Assembly: GCF_009696265.1 (NCBI RefSeq)
Contig: NZ_VUMH01000005.1
Span: forward strand, 62,001-126,000
DNA from: Desulfovibrio porci
Lineage (GTDB): Bacteria > Desulfobacterota > Desulfovibrionia > Desulfovibrionales > Desulfovibrionaceae
Length of the DNA: 64,000 bases
Reading direction: 5' to 3'
Shown here: one piece after another, positions 35,212 to 43,823 of the stretch
How the letters are laid out: each line of letters starts with the position of its first letter
How positions within the stretch are numbered: position 1 is the first letter of the stretch
The notes under the pieces: model-generated
Database searches by the model: none
What the model saw: only the letters and a program-made list of their open reading frames with translations
What the model was told of the DNA's origin: nothing
Made by a program: the position numbers and the translations under genes

Positions 35212-35976
35212 CTACGATCCGATAATCTGTAGAAAACTTTGCGCCTCTAAAGAAGCGCCTCCTACCAGAAGACCGTCCACATTGTCAAGTCCGACCAGGG
35301 CGGAGGCGTTGGTCGGTTTGACGCTGCCGCCGTACAGAATGGGCAGTTCAGCGGCGGTTTCGCCCAGCATGTCTGCAAGCAGCGCGCGCAGGGCCGCGTG
35401 CGCCTCCTGTACCTCCACCGGACCGGCCACCTTGCCCGTGCCGATGGCCCAGACAGGCTCATAGGCTACAGCCAGCCGCCCGGCCAAAGTCCCGCGCAGG
35501 GCTTCGGGCAGCGGCTCCAGAGCTGTGGAAAGCTGGCGGGACAGCACGTCCCTGAGCTGCCCGGCTTCACGCTCATGCAGCATTTCGCCCACGCAGAGCA
35601 TAACCTTGAAGCCCTGCGCCAGGGCAAAGGCGGTCTTGCGGGCTATCAGCTCGTCGCTTTCGCTGAAGACATGGCGACGCTCGGAATGGCCGACCAGAAC
35701 CCAGGTCGCGCCCGCATCATTCAGCATGCCCGTCGAAATTTCTCCGGTAAAAGCTCCCTGCGCGGCGGGATAAAAATTCTGCCCGCCCACCGCCAGGTTC
35801 TTTTTGCCGGTAAAAGCCTCCGCCACCGCATCAACGGCCGTGAACGGCGGGAAAACCAGCACCAAACGGCCATGCGGCGTGCCGTCGGGCAGGGCCAGCG
35901 CCAATTCGGCGGCGGTTTGCGCGGCTTCAGGGCGCGTTTTATACATCTTCCAGTTGGCGGCAATAATTTTTTGCAT
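35212..35976 (-). CDS. tpiA: Triosephosphate isomerase, 254 aa
   Basis: Interconverts DHAP and glyceraldehyde-3-phosphate. AANWKMYK (catalytic Lys), GHSERR (His) and AYEPVWAIGTGK (catalytic Glu) are all present; the phosphate loop YGGSVKPTNA completes the barrel. AAAGG precedes the ATG. Twenty-one bases downstream of rimI. Confidence 0.96.
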   Translation of the reverse strand: MQKIIAANWKMYKTRPEAAQTAAELALALPDGTPHGRLVLVFPPFTAVDAVAEAFTGKKNLAVGGQNFYPAAQGAFTGEISTGMLNDAGATWVLVGHSERRHVFSESDELIARKTAFALAQGFKVMLCVGEMLHEREAGQLRDVLSRQLSTALEPLPEALRGTLAGRLAVAYEPVWAIGTGKVAGPVEVQEAHAALRALLADMLGETAAELPILYGGSVKPTNASALVGLDNVDGLLVGGASLEAQSFLQIIGS

Positions 35977-35997
35977 AACAGCACCTTTGGCTGGGGA

Positions 35998-36474
35998 TCA
36001 TTCTTGCAGGGAACAAACGTAAATCAGCGCGTCTTCGCCGCTGTCCGTATAATAGCGGGGGCGCACGCCGACCTGGCGGAAACCGCTGCTCCGGTAGAGG
36101 GCAATGGCCGCGTGGTTGCCCACCCGCACCTCAAGCAAGACTTTCTGCATACCCATTTTACGGGCCACATGCAAGGCCGCGTTCAGGATGCGGCGTCCGA
36201 AGCCTTTGCGACGCTCTTCAGGAACCACGGCCAGGTTGAGTATTTCCAGTTCATCAAGGGTATGGTATACGGAAATATAGGCCAGCAGTTCCGGCCCCCG
36301 AAAAAGGCCAAAAGCCGCGAAGGCCGGCTGTGCAAAGGCCGCGCGGCACTGCGCTTCGGACCAGGGCAGGGAAAAACAGCGCCGCTCAAGCGCGTGCATG
36401 CTCGTGGCGTGACGCGCGTCAAGACGCTGAAAAAGCGGCGTTGAGGAAGCTGCAATGGAAACGGATCCGTACAT
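35998..36474 (-). CDS. rimI: RimI-type N-acetyltransferase, 158 aa
   Basis: GNAT enzyme of the ribosomal-protein alanine acetyltransferase family. Acetyl-CoA motif A reads LAVVPEERRKGFGRRIL (Q/RxxGxG/A form) and the end ALYRSSGFRQVGVRPRYY is typical of RimI. The ATG at 36474 has AAGG at a suitable distance. Its 5' end overlaps the divergent NUDIX gene by 20 bases. Ahead of tpiA in the same direction. Confidence 0.85.
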   Translation of the reverse strand: MYGSVSIAASSTPLFQRLDARHATSMHALERRCFSLPWSEAQCRAAFAQPAFAAFGLFRGPELLAYISVYHTLDELEILNLAVVPEERRKGFGRRILNAALHVARKMGMQKVLLEVRVGNHAAIALYRSSGFRQVGVRPRYYTDSGEDALIYVCSLQE

Positions 36475-36991
36475 GAAACAAAACCTTTATCCGGGCTTGA
36501 AAAACGCCGCCTTGTTTCTGGAGGTGGTGGACGAACGCAACACCCCACTCTGCGTCATGGCCGAAAAGGATGTGCTGCGCCAGCGCCTGCGCCATCGCGC
36601 CGTCGCCCTGCTGATCCGCGACAGCGCAGGCCGGGCGTTACTGACCTTTCGCGCGGGGCGCGGCTGGGGCTTTTCATCATTTGCCCTGGTCAGGGCGGGA
36701 CAGGCCTTTGAGGCGCGGGCCCGCGCCATGCTGCGCGAGGACTGGCGCGAGGAAGGCGGCCGTCTGTTGTCCCTGGGCTTTTGTCCTCCCTGCCCGGAAA
36801 GCCGTCAGGCCTTTGTGGCCCTGTTTGAAGCCCGTCTGCCCGCCGCCCTGGCCGCGCAAAAGGCCCTGGATCCGGACCGGAACATGCTGCTGGATTACGA
36901 TGAACTCAAAGGCCTGCGCGCGCATTTCGATGATCTGCTCTCCCCTTTCATGCGGGTGGCCGTGCAGGGCGGTTATGTGCGTCCACGCTGA
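36455..36991 (+). CDS. Divergent NUDIX-like protein, 178 aa
   Basis: Resembles the YfcD/IPP-isomerase branch of NUDIX proteins: an N-terminal LEVVDERNTPLCVMAEKDVLRQRLRHRAVALLIRD. The NUDIX box is altered: LREDWREEGG retains the terminal Glu pair but reads ED where RE is expected. Catalysis may be changed or lost. Start at ATG 36455, eight bases after GAGG; ATG 36473 is the alternative. Converges on suhB. Confidence 0.65.
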   Translation: METDPYMKQNLYPGLKNAALFLEVVDERNTPLCVMAEKDVLRQRLRHRAVALLIRDSAGRALLTFRAGRGWGFSSFALVRAGQAFEARARAMLREDWREEGGRLLSLGFCPPCPESRQAFVALFEARLPAALAAQKALDPDRNMLLDYDELKGLRAHFDDLLSPFMRVAVQGGYVRPR

Positions 36992-37014
36992 ACCGGAGAA
37001 CGCCGGAAACGGAT

Positions 37015-37800
37015 TCAGGCCGTTTCCGCCAACAGGGCCGTCATGGCCTTGTGCAGGCGGCCGTTGCTCGCCAGCAGCGCTTCACCGAAGTGCAGGCTTT
37101 CATTGCGCAGGTTGCTGACCCGGCCGCCCGCTTCCTCCACCAGAAGCCAGCCCGCAGCCAGATCCCAGGGTTTCAGTCCCGCCTCGTAAAAAGCGTCCAG
37201 ACGCCCGCAGGCCAGATACGCCAGATCCACCGACGCGGCTCCGATGCGCCGCAGCCCCTGGCTCACGGGCAGGACGGCCGCGAGCCGCTCCAGCACTTCG
37301 GGCAGGCGTTCCGCCACGTCATAGGGAAAACCCGTGCCCACCAGCGCCTCGGTGAGCGTGTCGGCTCCGGATACGGCAATGGACCTGTTGTTGCAAAAGG
37401 CCCCCTGTCCGCGCGCGGCCCAGAAACATTCGTCAAGCATGGGCACGTTAACGATGCCCAGGGTGACCTGCCCTTCCTGCCAGAGCGCCACGGAAGTGCC
37501 CACCTGCGGGATGCGATGCACGAAGTTGGTGGTGCCGTCCACCGGGTCGATGATCCAGCAGAGCGCGCCGGGATCCCGGTCCGCCGCGCTGCTCTCCTCA
37601 GCCATGAAAGCCGCCCCGGGCAACAGGGCAGCCAGCTTTTCCTTGAGAAAAGCCTCCACCGCCAGATCCGTTTCCGTCACCAGATCAATACTGCCCTTGT
37701 GCCGCACACGGCGCGGCCCGGACCAATGCGCGCGGATGATTTCGCCGCTCCGGCGCACGATGTCCACGCACTCGCATAAGATGGACGCAGCCTGAAACAT
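37015..37800 (-). CDS. suhB: Inositol monophosphatase family protein, 261 aa
   Basis: Mg-dependent phosphatase with the metal motif IIDPVDGTTNFVH, the upstream FMAEESS and the C-terminal KPWDLAAGWLLVEEAGG. Substrate may be inositol-phosphate-like; in some bacteria SuhB also joins rRNA antitermination complexes. Twelve bases behind mreB in the same direction, so part of the GAF-mreB-suhB operon. Confidence 0.9.
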   Translation of the reverse strand: MFQAASILCECVDIVRRSGEIIRAHWSGPRRVRHKGSIDLVTETDLAVEAFLKEKLAALLPGAAFMAEESSAADRDPGALCWIIDPVDGTTNFVHRIPQVGTSVALWQEGQVTLGIVNVPMLDECFWAARGQGAFCNNRSIAVSGADTLTEALVGTGFPYDVAERLPEVLERLAAVLPVSQGLRRIGAASVDLAYLACGRLDAFYEAGLKPWDLAAGWLLVEEAGGRVSNLRNESLHFGEALLASNGRLHKAMTALLAETA

Positions 37801-37812
37801 GGCACAACCTTG

Positions 37813-38838
37813 TCAGTTGATGAAAACAGCCTGATAGGCCCGGCGGTCAAGCATGGCTTTGGCTGTGCCGCGCAGAACCGTGGTCAGCGGATCTTTGTCC
37901 ACAAAGACCTTGAGGCGGGTTTCACGGGCGATGAACTGATCCAGACCCTTGAGCAGCGAACCGCCGCCGGCCATGAGCATGCCGTTGCGGTAAATATCGG
38001 CGGAAAGCTCGGGCGGCGTTTTTTCCAGAGCGCGCAGCACAGTCTCAAGAATGGCCTGTATGGGCTCACGCAAGGCCTCGCGGATGTGTCCCTCGCTCAC
38101 GGTCACCACTTTGGGCGTACCCTGCACCAGATCCTTGCCGGAAACCTCCAGAGACGGGGCATTGGGCTGGGGCATGGCTGAACCCAGAATTTTTTTGACG
38201 TTTTCCGCCGTGTTCTCGCCCAACTCCATGCGGAAGACGTCGCGCATATAGCGCTGCACGGCCAGATTCATGGCGTCGCCGGCCACGCGGATGGACTGGG
38301 CGTTGGCGATGCCCGCCAGAGAAATGACTGCCACCTCGCTAGTGCCCCCGCCAATGTCCAGCACCAGGTTGCCCAGCGGCTCATGGATGGGCAGATCGGC
38401 GCCGATGGCCGCGGCCATGGGCTCCTCCACCAGCCCCACGTCAGCCGCGCCGGCCAGCAGGGCGGAATCAATGACGGCCTTTTTTTCCACCTGGGTGATG
38501 CCCGTAGGAATGCAGATGACCATGGAGGGCTTGACCAGACGCAGGCCGTCGATGGCCTTGCGCACGAAATAGGCGATCATTTCGCGGGTGACGTCGAAAT
38601 CCGCGATGACGCCGTCCTTCATGGGGCGGATGGCGCGGATACGCCTGGGCGTGCGGCCCAGAAATTCCTTGGCTCCGGCGCCCACGGCCAGCACGGCGTT
38701 TTTCTGGGTATCAATGGCCACCACTGAAGGCTCATTGATCACAATGCCGTGGGATCTGGTATAGAGCAGGGTGTTGGCCGTGCCCAGATCCATGGCTATG
38801 TCTTTGGAAAAAAAACGAAAAAAACGCTGCAGAAACAT
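37813..38838 (-). CDS. mreB: Rod shape-determining protein MreB, 341 aa
   Basis: Bacterial actin that organises side-wall synthesis. Phosphate-1 motif MDLGTANTLLY, phosphate-2 VLDIGGGTSEVAVISL and the adenosine motif LMAGGGSLLKGLDQFI are intact. An N-terminal FLQRFFRFF stretch could be the membrane-binding helix. mreC and mreD are not downstream; suhB is instead. Two bases after the GAF gene. Confidence 0.95.
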   Translation of the reverse strand: MFLQRFFRFFSKDIAMDLGTANTLLYTRSHGIVINEPSVVAIDTQKNAVLAVGAGAKEFLGRTPRRIRAIRPMKDGVIADFDVTREMIAYFVRKAIDGLRLVKPSMVICIPTGITQVEKKAVIDSALLAGAADVGLVEEPMAAAIGADLPIHEPLGNLVLDIGGGTSEVAVISLAGIANAQSIRVAGDAMNLAVQRYMRDVFRMELGENTAENVKKILGSAMPQPNAPSLEVSGKDLVQGTPKVVTVSEGHIREALREPIQAILETVLRALEKTPPELSADIYRNGMLMAGGGSLLKGLDQFIARETRLKVFVDKDPLTTVLRGTAKAMLDRRAYQAVFIN

Positions 38839-38840
38839 GG

Positions 38841-39878
38841 TTACAGTTCTTTGCCGGGCGGCATGGGCGCGGTGTCCGGATCATAGGCTTGCGGGCCGTC
38901 GCTGTGCACTCTGGCCTTGGGCAGCATGGTCCGCAGCCGGGTTTTGAGGTACAGATTTTCCAGGAAAAGCGCCAGATGATCCACAGCCTGGCGTACGAAG
39001 CTGCGCATGCTCTCGTCGATCTGGCGGGGACTGGTGTGCGCCAGACAAAGCACGCCGCGCGTGCTTTTATTGACCATCACCGGCATGCACATGGCGGCCT
39101 GAAAATCAGGCATGTCCGGCAGCTTGCCGAACAGCACCGAAGCCGGAGCGCCTTCCACGCCTTCGGCCACCACAGGCTGGTCGTTGCGGAAGACCCAGCC
39201 GGTGATGCCGCTACCCATGGGCAGAATCAGCGGTTCGCCGTCCATCAGCAGCAGACGGGCCGACTCGCATTCCACACAGTAGGTTTCGCCGGGCGCGTCC
39301 ACCGAAGCGAAGGCGCAGTAGTCAAAACCCGTGGCGTCGGCCATGGTGCGCAGATAATTCTGCAAAAACTGCGGCCAGCGCTTGTAGCGGAAGCGCAAGT
39401 CCTGAATAACGCCCAGTTCCGTGAAATAACGCGGAATATCCCCGGCCAGTTCCTGGCGGCCTTTGCTGCCCTGCTGGCGGGAAATCAGTTCCGCGAAGAG
39501 CTGGAGTATTTTGTGATCCTTGTCGGAAAAAGAATACTGCCGTTTGCTGTCCACGCACAACGCGCCGCCAGTGGGCACCGGACAGCCCATGAAGGCCTTG
39601 ATGCTGGCTTCCTCGCCGTCCTCGTAATAGCCCAGATTGCTCTGCCGCTGATCGAAATTGGGCACCAGCAGGGGCTGGCGGTTGCGGATGATCCAGCCCA
39701 CCAGCCCTCTGCCCGGCAGAATGGCGATATCGGGAGAAATCTTGTCGCCCAGGCTGAAGGCCGCGGACAGATGATGGGCCTCGCCTTCCTCGTCAGGCAG
39801 AAACAGCACGGCCGAATAAGCGTCAAAAACGCTGCAAACAATGCTCAGAATATGTTTCTCAAGAGAATTTGCGGTCAT
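38841..39878 (-). CDS. Tandem GAF-domain protein, 345 aa
   Basis: Two GAF domains: residues about 5-140 (LPGRGLVGWIIRNRQPLLVPNFD, FMGCPV) and about 170-310 (LPMGSGITGWVFRNDQPVVAEGVEG, CMPVMVN). No output domain, membrane segment or enzymatic motif is attached, so it probably binds a small ligand and acts through a partner. First gene of an operon with mreB and suhB, the gap to mreB being two bases. Confidence 0.8.
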   Translation of the reverse strand: MTANSLEKHILSIVCSVFDAYSAVLFLPDEEGEAHHLSAAFSLGDKISPDIAILPGRGLVGWIIRNRQPLLVPNFDQRQSNLGYYEDGEEASIKAFMGCPVPTGGALCVDSKRQYSFSDKDHKILQLFAELISRQQGSKGRQELAGDIPRYFTELGVIQDLRFRYKRWPQFLQNYLRTMADATGFDYCAFASVDAPGETYCVECESARLLLMDGEPLILPMGSGITGWVFRNDQPVVAEGVEGAPASVLFGKLPDMPDFQAAMCMPVMVNKSTRGVLCLAHTSPRQIDESMRSFVRQAVDHLALFLENLYLKTRLRTMLPKARVHSDGPQAYDPDTAPMPPGKEL

Positions 39879-40108
39879 AGCGCGTGGGGTTGAAGGTGAC
39901 GGGGCGCGGCGGTTGGGACAAAGGATCGCATGCGCTGACTTGTTGTAGCAAAGCGTTTCCGGCGTCGCAACTGCTTTCGCGCCTGTCGCTGTCCTTGTCT
40001 CGTTAGGCTGAACGGCAATGGAAAATCTTCAAAGCCATGCCGGGAGTACTGGAAATATTTTAGAAAAAAGGTTAAAAAAATAAAAAAAATTGTTATCAGG
40101 ATTTGTGG

Positions 40109-41845
40109 ATGATGAAATGGCAAGAGGTTTTCAGCAAAGACGGGCTGCCCTGGCGAGATGCCGCGACGTTGTCCGAACCTGTTGCCGTCAGCGAGCTGGG
40201 CGCGCTCAAGCGCTTTCTGGACGCGGTGCACATCCGCTTTTGCCTGGCCAAGCCCTATCAGGAGAACAAAAACTATCCGCTGGTGGAAGGCCGCGAACTG
40301 CTGCCCTCCTTTGACAACGATATGTTCGAGTACAAGGATCTGCCGGGCTTCGCCCTGGTGGCCTTTGCCCGCCAGCTGGACTACTTTTCCGAGATTTTCC
40401 AGTTCGACAAACTCCACCCGGTCATCACCGAGGCCGACGGCGCCTGCTGCCCTCTGGAAAATCAGGTCATCGGCCAGAACGTTCAGACCCTGGCTTCGCG
40501 CCTGCCGCGCATCCATCAGGATATTTTCCGCCAGCAGTTCCGCTATGTGGACACAGTGCTGCTGGACAACTATCCATCCCTGATGCCCTATCTGCTGAAT
40601 ATGGACAGAGCCCAGGTTCTGGCCTGGGATGCGGACAAGCTTTTCCATCTGGCCGGAGTGTTCGCCTCCTTCCCTTCCGACATCGACAGCGAGCTCAAGC
40701 GCTTCGGCATCCGTATCGGCAAATTCGTCTACGGCGACAGCGATATGTACGAACGCAACCGGATGTTTGTCTATCAGTACCTCATGGAACTGTACGGCTT
40801 TCCCATCGTGTCCGAGCGGCGCACCTCCAGCGCGCTTTTCGCCCGCAAGCTGCACAAGATGGGCGAGCGCTTCCTGTTGCGCGTCATGGGCCAGACCGAC
40901 CGCACGTTGACCACCTACCTTTCCAACGGCGAAAACCGGCGCTACCCCCTGCTGGAAAAAATCGCCCTGGTGGCCGTGGACGAGGACCAGGAAGAAGCCC
41001 TGGACATCATCGACCGGGACGGTTTTTTTCTGGACAAGTCCCGGCGCGTGGTCATCATGCGGATCACCTACCGCCAGCACCGTTTCGACTCCAGCAACGT
41101 GCGCCAGGACCGCGCCCTTTCCGTGGTCGAACAGGAAGTGCTGCATCCGCTCACCGGCGAACCTCTGCGCGGCCTGAACATCATCAAGGACGCCAGCAAT
41201 ATGTTTTTGCGCCTCAACGACATCGTCCGGGGCGAATTCACGGGCCGCATCGTTTATAAGCGCACCGAGGTGGTGGAGAATACCGATACGGACGAAAAGC
41301 GCCTCAAGTTTCTATACACCTGGCTGACCAAGCATCAGCGCCGGATGATCAGCTACAGTGATGAGTTTTTCGCCAATGTCAGCAAGGTGCTGTCTGGATA
41401 TCTTTTCGAGCCGGACAATGCCGAAACTTTCGACAGCATGCGCGATCTGTACCAGGAGGTATGCACGCGCTTCAGCTATATCCAGCAGGCCCGCCGGGTG
41501 CGCATCCTGGAGGATATCTGCCAGCGCACCTTCAAGGGCGCGCGCATTACCTACCGGCAGATGATGCGTGAGGCCGTGGACCTGCTTAATGAACTCAAGT
41601 TTGAGATCGTCAACTTCTTCCCGGCCCTGGTGGATGATATCATTGAGTGTGTGGAAAAAATTCTGCGTGACCGGTATTTGCGGCGCAATTATCTGGACGT
41701 GCCCGAAGGCGCGCTGACCAAGGCCGGGCTGGAGATACGCAAAAATTACGGCAGGTTGGTTTCTCTGCAGGACGGCTTCAAAGCCGTGCGTAAGGCGCGT
41801 CTCGGCACGGAAAGCAAGCTGATGAAGGAAACGGTTGTGGCATGA
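40109..41845 (+). CDS. Unrecognised 578-aa soluble protein
   Basis: I do not recognise this family. Start at ATG 40109, eight bases after AGG, with ATG 40112 and TTG 40103 as alternatives. The product has no signal peptide or membrane helix and is rich in Arg, Asp and aromatics, suggesting a folded globular protein. Notable segments are KRFGIRIGKFVYGDSDMYERNRMFVYQYLMELYGFPIVSE split across residues about 200-245, and a helical C-terminus. ATGA overlap with rsmE. It heads an operon with rsmE, rarA and plsC. Upstream, 39879-40108 is AT-rich near 40060-40090. Confidence 0.75.
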   Translation: MMKWQEVFSKDGLPWRDAATLSEPVAVSELGALKRFLDAVHIRFCLAKPYQENKNYPLVEGRELLPSFDNDMFEYKDLPGFALVAFARQLDYFSEIFQFDKLHPVITEADGACCPLENQVIGQNVQTLASRLPRIHQDIFRQQFRYVDTVLLDNYPSLMPYLLNMDRAQVLAWDADKLFHLAGVFASFPSDIDSELKRFGIRIGKFVYGDSDMYERNRMFVYQYLMELYGFPIVSERRTSSALFARKLHKMGERFLLRVMGQTDRTLTTYLSNGENRRYPLLEKIALVAVDEDQEEALDIIDRDGFFLDKSRRVVIMRITYRQHRFDSSNVRQDRALSVVEQEVLHPLTGEPLRGLNIIKDASNMFLRLNDIVRGEFTGRIVYKRTEVVENTDTDEKRLKFLYTWLTKHQRRMISYSDEFFANVSKVLSGYLFEPDNAETFDSMRDLYQEVCTRFSYIQQARRVRILEDICQRTFKGARITYRQMMREAVDLLNELKFEIVNFFPALVDDIIECVEKILRDRYLRRNYLDVPEGALTKAGLEIRKNYGRLVSLQDGFKAVRKARLGTESKLMKETVVA

Positions 41846-42594
41846 GCGGACCTTTTTTCTATCTTCCGCCCGAGGCTTGGGGGTACGAAGTTGCCCTGGA
41901 GGGCCAGGAGGCCAAACATCTGGGTCAGGTACTTCGTCTTGGGCCGGGCGATGAAGTGGGCCTGCTGGACGGCCAAGGCCGCACAGGCCGCTTTGTCATC
42001 CGCGCGGCAGGAAAAAAAAACGCGCGTCTGGAATGCCTGGACGAATCTTTTACACCCCGGCCCGTGTCCCTGGCCGTGATGGCTCTGGCCTTCAGCAAGG
42101 CCGTGCGGCGTGGCTTTTTTATGGAAAAAGCCGTGGAGCTGGGCGCGCATGCCGTCTGGCTCTGGCAGGGCGACCACAGTCAGGGCAAATTGCCGGCCGG
42201 CGCGCGTGAGTCCTGCCTGGGGCAGATGATCGCCGGAGCCAAGCAAAGCGGAAATCCCTGGCTGCCGGAAGTGCGCGTCCTGAGCAGCGGCGCGGACGAG
42301 CTTGCCGAGCTTTCCCGCACCGCCGACCAGCGCATTCTGCCTTGGGAAATGCAGGAAAACGTCCCCATGCTCACGCCGGATCTGGCGGGCAGGCCGGGCC
42401 TCTCCGTCTATGTCATCGGGCCCGAGGGCGGTTTTTCAGCGCGGGAGCTGGATATTCTGCACACGGCGGGCTTTGCTGCGGTCAGCCTGGGAGCCCGGGT
42501 CCTGCGTTGTGAAACGGCGGCCACCCTCTGTCTGGGCATCCATTGGTGGGCCTCGCAGTTGCCGGGCCGGGGCGCGGAACGCGCGGAGGGCTGA
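41842..42594 (+). CDS. rsmE: 16S rRNA U1498 N3-methyltransferase, 250 aa
   Basis: SPOUT-fold methyltransferase. Knot motifs VIGPEGGFSARELDIL and VSLGARVLRCETAA (usually LRTETA) are clear; the N-terminal PUA-like domain has HLGQVLRLGPGDEVGLLDGQG. Start in ATGA overlap with the preceding gene; RarA follows after two bases. Confidence 0.93.
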   Translation: MSGPFFYLPPEAWGYEVALEGQEAKHLGQVLRLGPGDEVGLLDGQGRTGRFVIRAAGKKNARLECLDESFTPRPVSLAVMALAFSKAVRRGFFMEKAVELGAHAVWLWQGDHSQGKLPAGARESCLGQMIAGAKQSGNPWLPEVRVLSSGADELAELSRTADQRILPWEMQENVPMLTPDLAGRPGLSVYVIGPEGGFSARELDILHTAGFAAVSLGARVLRCETAATLCLGIHWWASQLPGRGAERAEG

Positions 42595-42596
42595 GC

Positions 42597-43823
42597 ATGG
42601 CCATCAGCAAGCCCCTGCCGGAACGCATGCGCCCGGACGACGTGGCGCAATTTCTGGGCCAGACTCATCTGACGGACCGTCTGCGTTCGCTGATGCAGGC
42701 CAAGCGCCTGCCCAGCCTGCTTTTTTTCGGCCCGCCCGGTTGCGGCAAGTCCACACTGGCTTTGCTGCTGGCCAAATCCACTGGTAAAAAATACCTGCGC
42801 CTCAGTGCGCCGGAAGCGGGTCTGCAACATTTGCGCCGCTCCCTGGCCGGGGTGGAGATTCTGGTGCTGGATGAACTGCACCGTTTTTCCAAGGCCCAGC
42901 AGGATTTTTTTCTGCCCCTGGTGGAATCCGGCGAGTTGACCCTGCTGGCCACTACCACGGAAAATCCGTCCTTCAGCGTCACCCGCCAGCTCCTCTCGCG
43001 GCTACATGTGCTGCGCCTGCGTCCTCTGGGCCGCTCCGAGCTGATGCAGTTGGCGCGGCGCGGCGCGCAGGATCTTCAGGTGCGGCTGGACGACGAAGTG
43101 CTGGACCTGCTGGCGGGTGTGGCCCACGGCGACGCCCGCAGCCTGCTCAATCTGGTGGAATATGCGGCCGCGCTGCCCGAGGACAAGCGGAATCTGGAGC
43201 AGATCAAGACGGCTCTGCCCGAAGTGCTGGTCCGCCACGACAAGGACGGCGACAGTCATTACGAACTGGCCTCGGCCCTGATCAAGTCCATTCGCGGCAG
43301 CGACGTGGACGCGGCCCTCTATTATCTGGCCTGCCTGCTGGAAGGCGGCGAAGATCCGCGCTTCGTCTGCCGCCGCCTGATCCTTTCCGCTTCAGAGGAC
43401 GTGGGGTTGGCCGATCCGAACGCCCTGCCCCTGGCCGTGTCCTGCCAGCAGGCTGTGGAGTTCGTAGGCATGCCCGAGGGCTTTATTCCTTTGGCCGAAA
43501 CGGTGGTCTATCTGGCCCTGGCCCGCAAAAGCAACGCCTCTTACGCGGCCTATCTCAATGCCGTGCGCGAGGTGAAACTTAACGGCGCGCGCGCCGTGCC
43601 CCTGCATCTGCGCAATCCTTCAACGCAATTGCAGAAGGAGTGGGGCTACGGCAAGGAATACAAATATCCGCACAATTATCCTGATTCCTGGGTGGAACAG
43701 TCCTATCTGCCGCCCGAGCTGGAAGGCAGGCGTTTTTACCAGCCGCGCGACAATGGTGAGGAACCGCGGCTCTCGCAGTGGTGGCGCAAAATCCATAAAA
43801 TCAAAAAAACGGATGATCAGTGA
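42597..43823 (+). CDS. rarA: Replication-associated recombination protein RarA/MgsA, 408 aa
   Basis: AAA+ clamp-loader-like ATPase acting at stalled forks. Start at ATG 42597, seven bases after GGAGG. Walker A FGPPGCGKST, Walker B VLDELHRFSKAQQD and sensor TTTENPSFSV. The stretch between Walker A and B appears shorter than in the E. coli protein. C-terminal tetramerisation/helical part with ASEDVGLADP and QKEWGYGKEYKYPHNY. Confidence 0.93.
   Translation: MAISKPLPERMRPDDVAQFLGQTHLTDRLRSLMQAKRLPSLLFFGPPGCGKSTLALLLAKSTGKKYLRLSAPEAGLQHLRRSLAGVEILVLDELHRFSKAQQDFFLPLVESGELTLLATTTENPSFSVTRQLLSRLHVLRLRPLGRSELMQLARRGAQDLQVRLDDEVLDLLAGVAHGDARSLLNLVEYAAALPEDKRNLEQIKTALPEVLVRHDKDGDSHYELASALIKSIRGSDVDAALYYLACLLEGGEDPRFVCRRLILSASEDVGLADPNALPLAVSCQQAVEFVGMPEGFIPLAETVVYLALARKSNASYAAYLNAVREVKLNGARAVPLHLRNPSTQLQKEWGYGKEYKYPHNYPDSWVEQSYLPPELEGRRFYQPRDNGEEPRLSQWWRKIHKIKKTDDQ

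Noticed and set aside
36992-37030. Hairpin CGGAAACGG/CCGTTTCCG between the NUDIX gene and suhB as a terminator
   Set aside because: Nine-bp stem but no T-run on either strand and it includes the suhB stop codon.
39875-41146. A 423-residue minus-strand frame reaching the GAF gene
   Set aside because: Mostly antisense to the 578-residue protein; composition is that of a shadow, and the plus-strand gene is coupled to rsmE.
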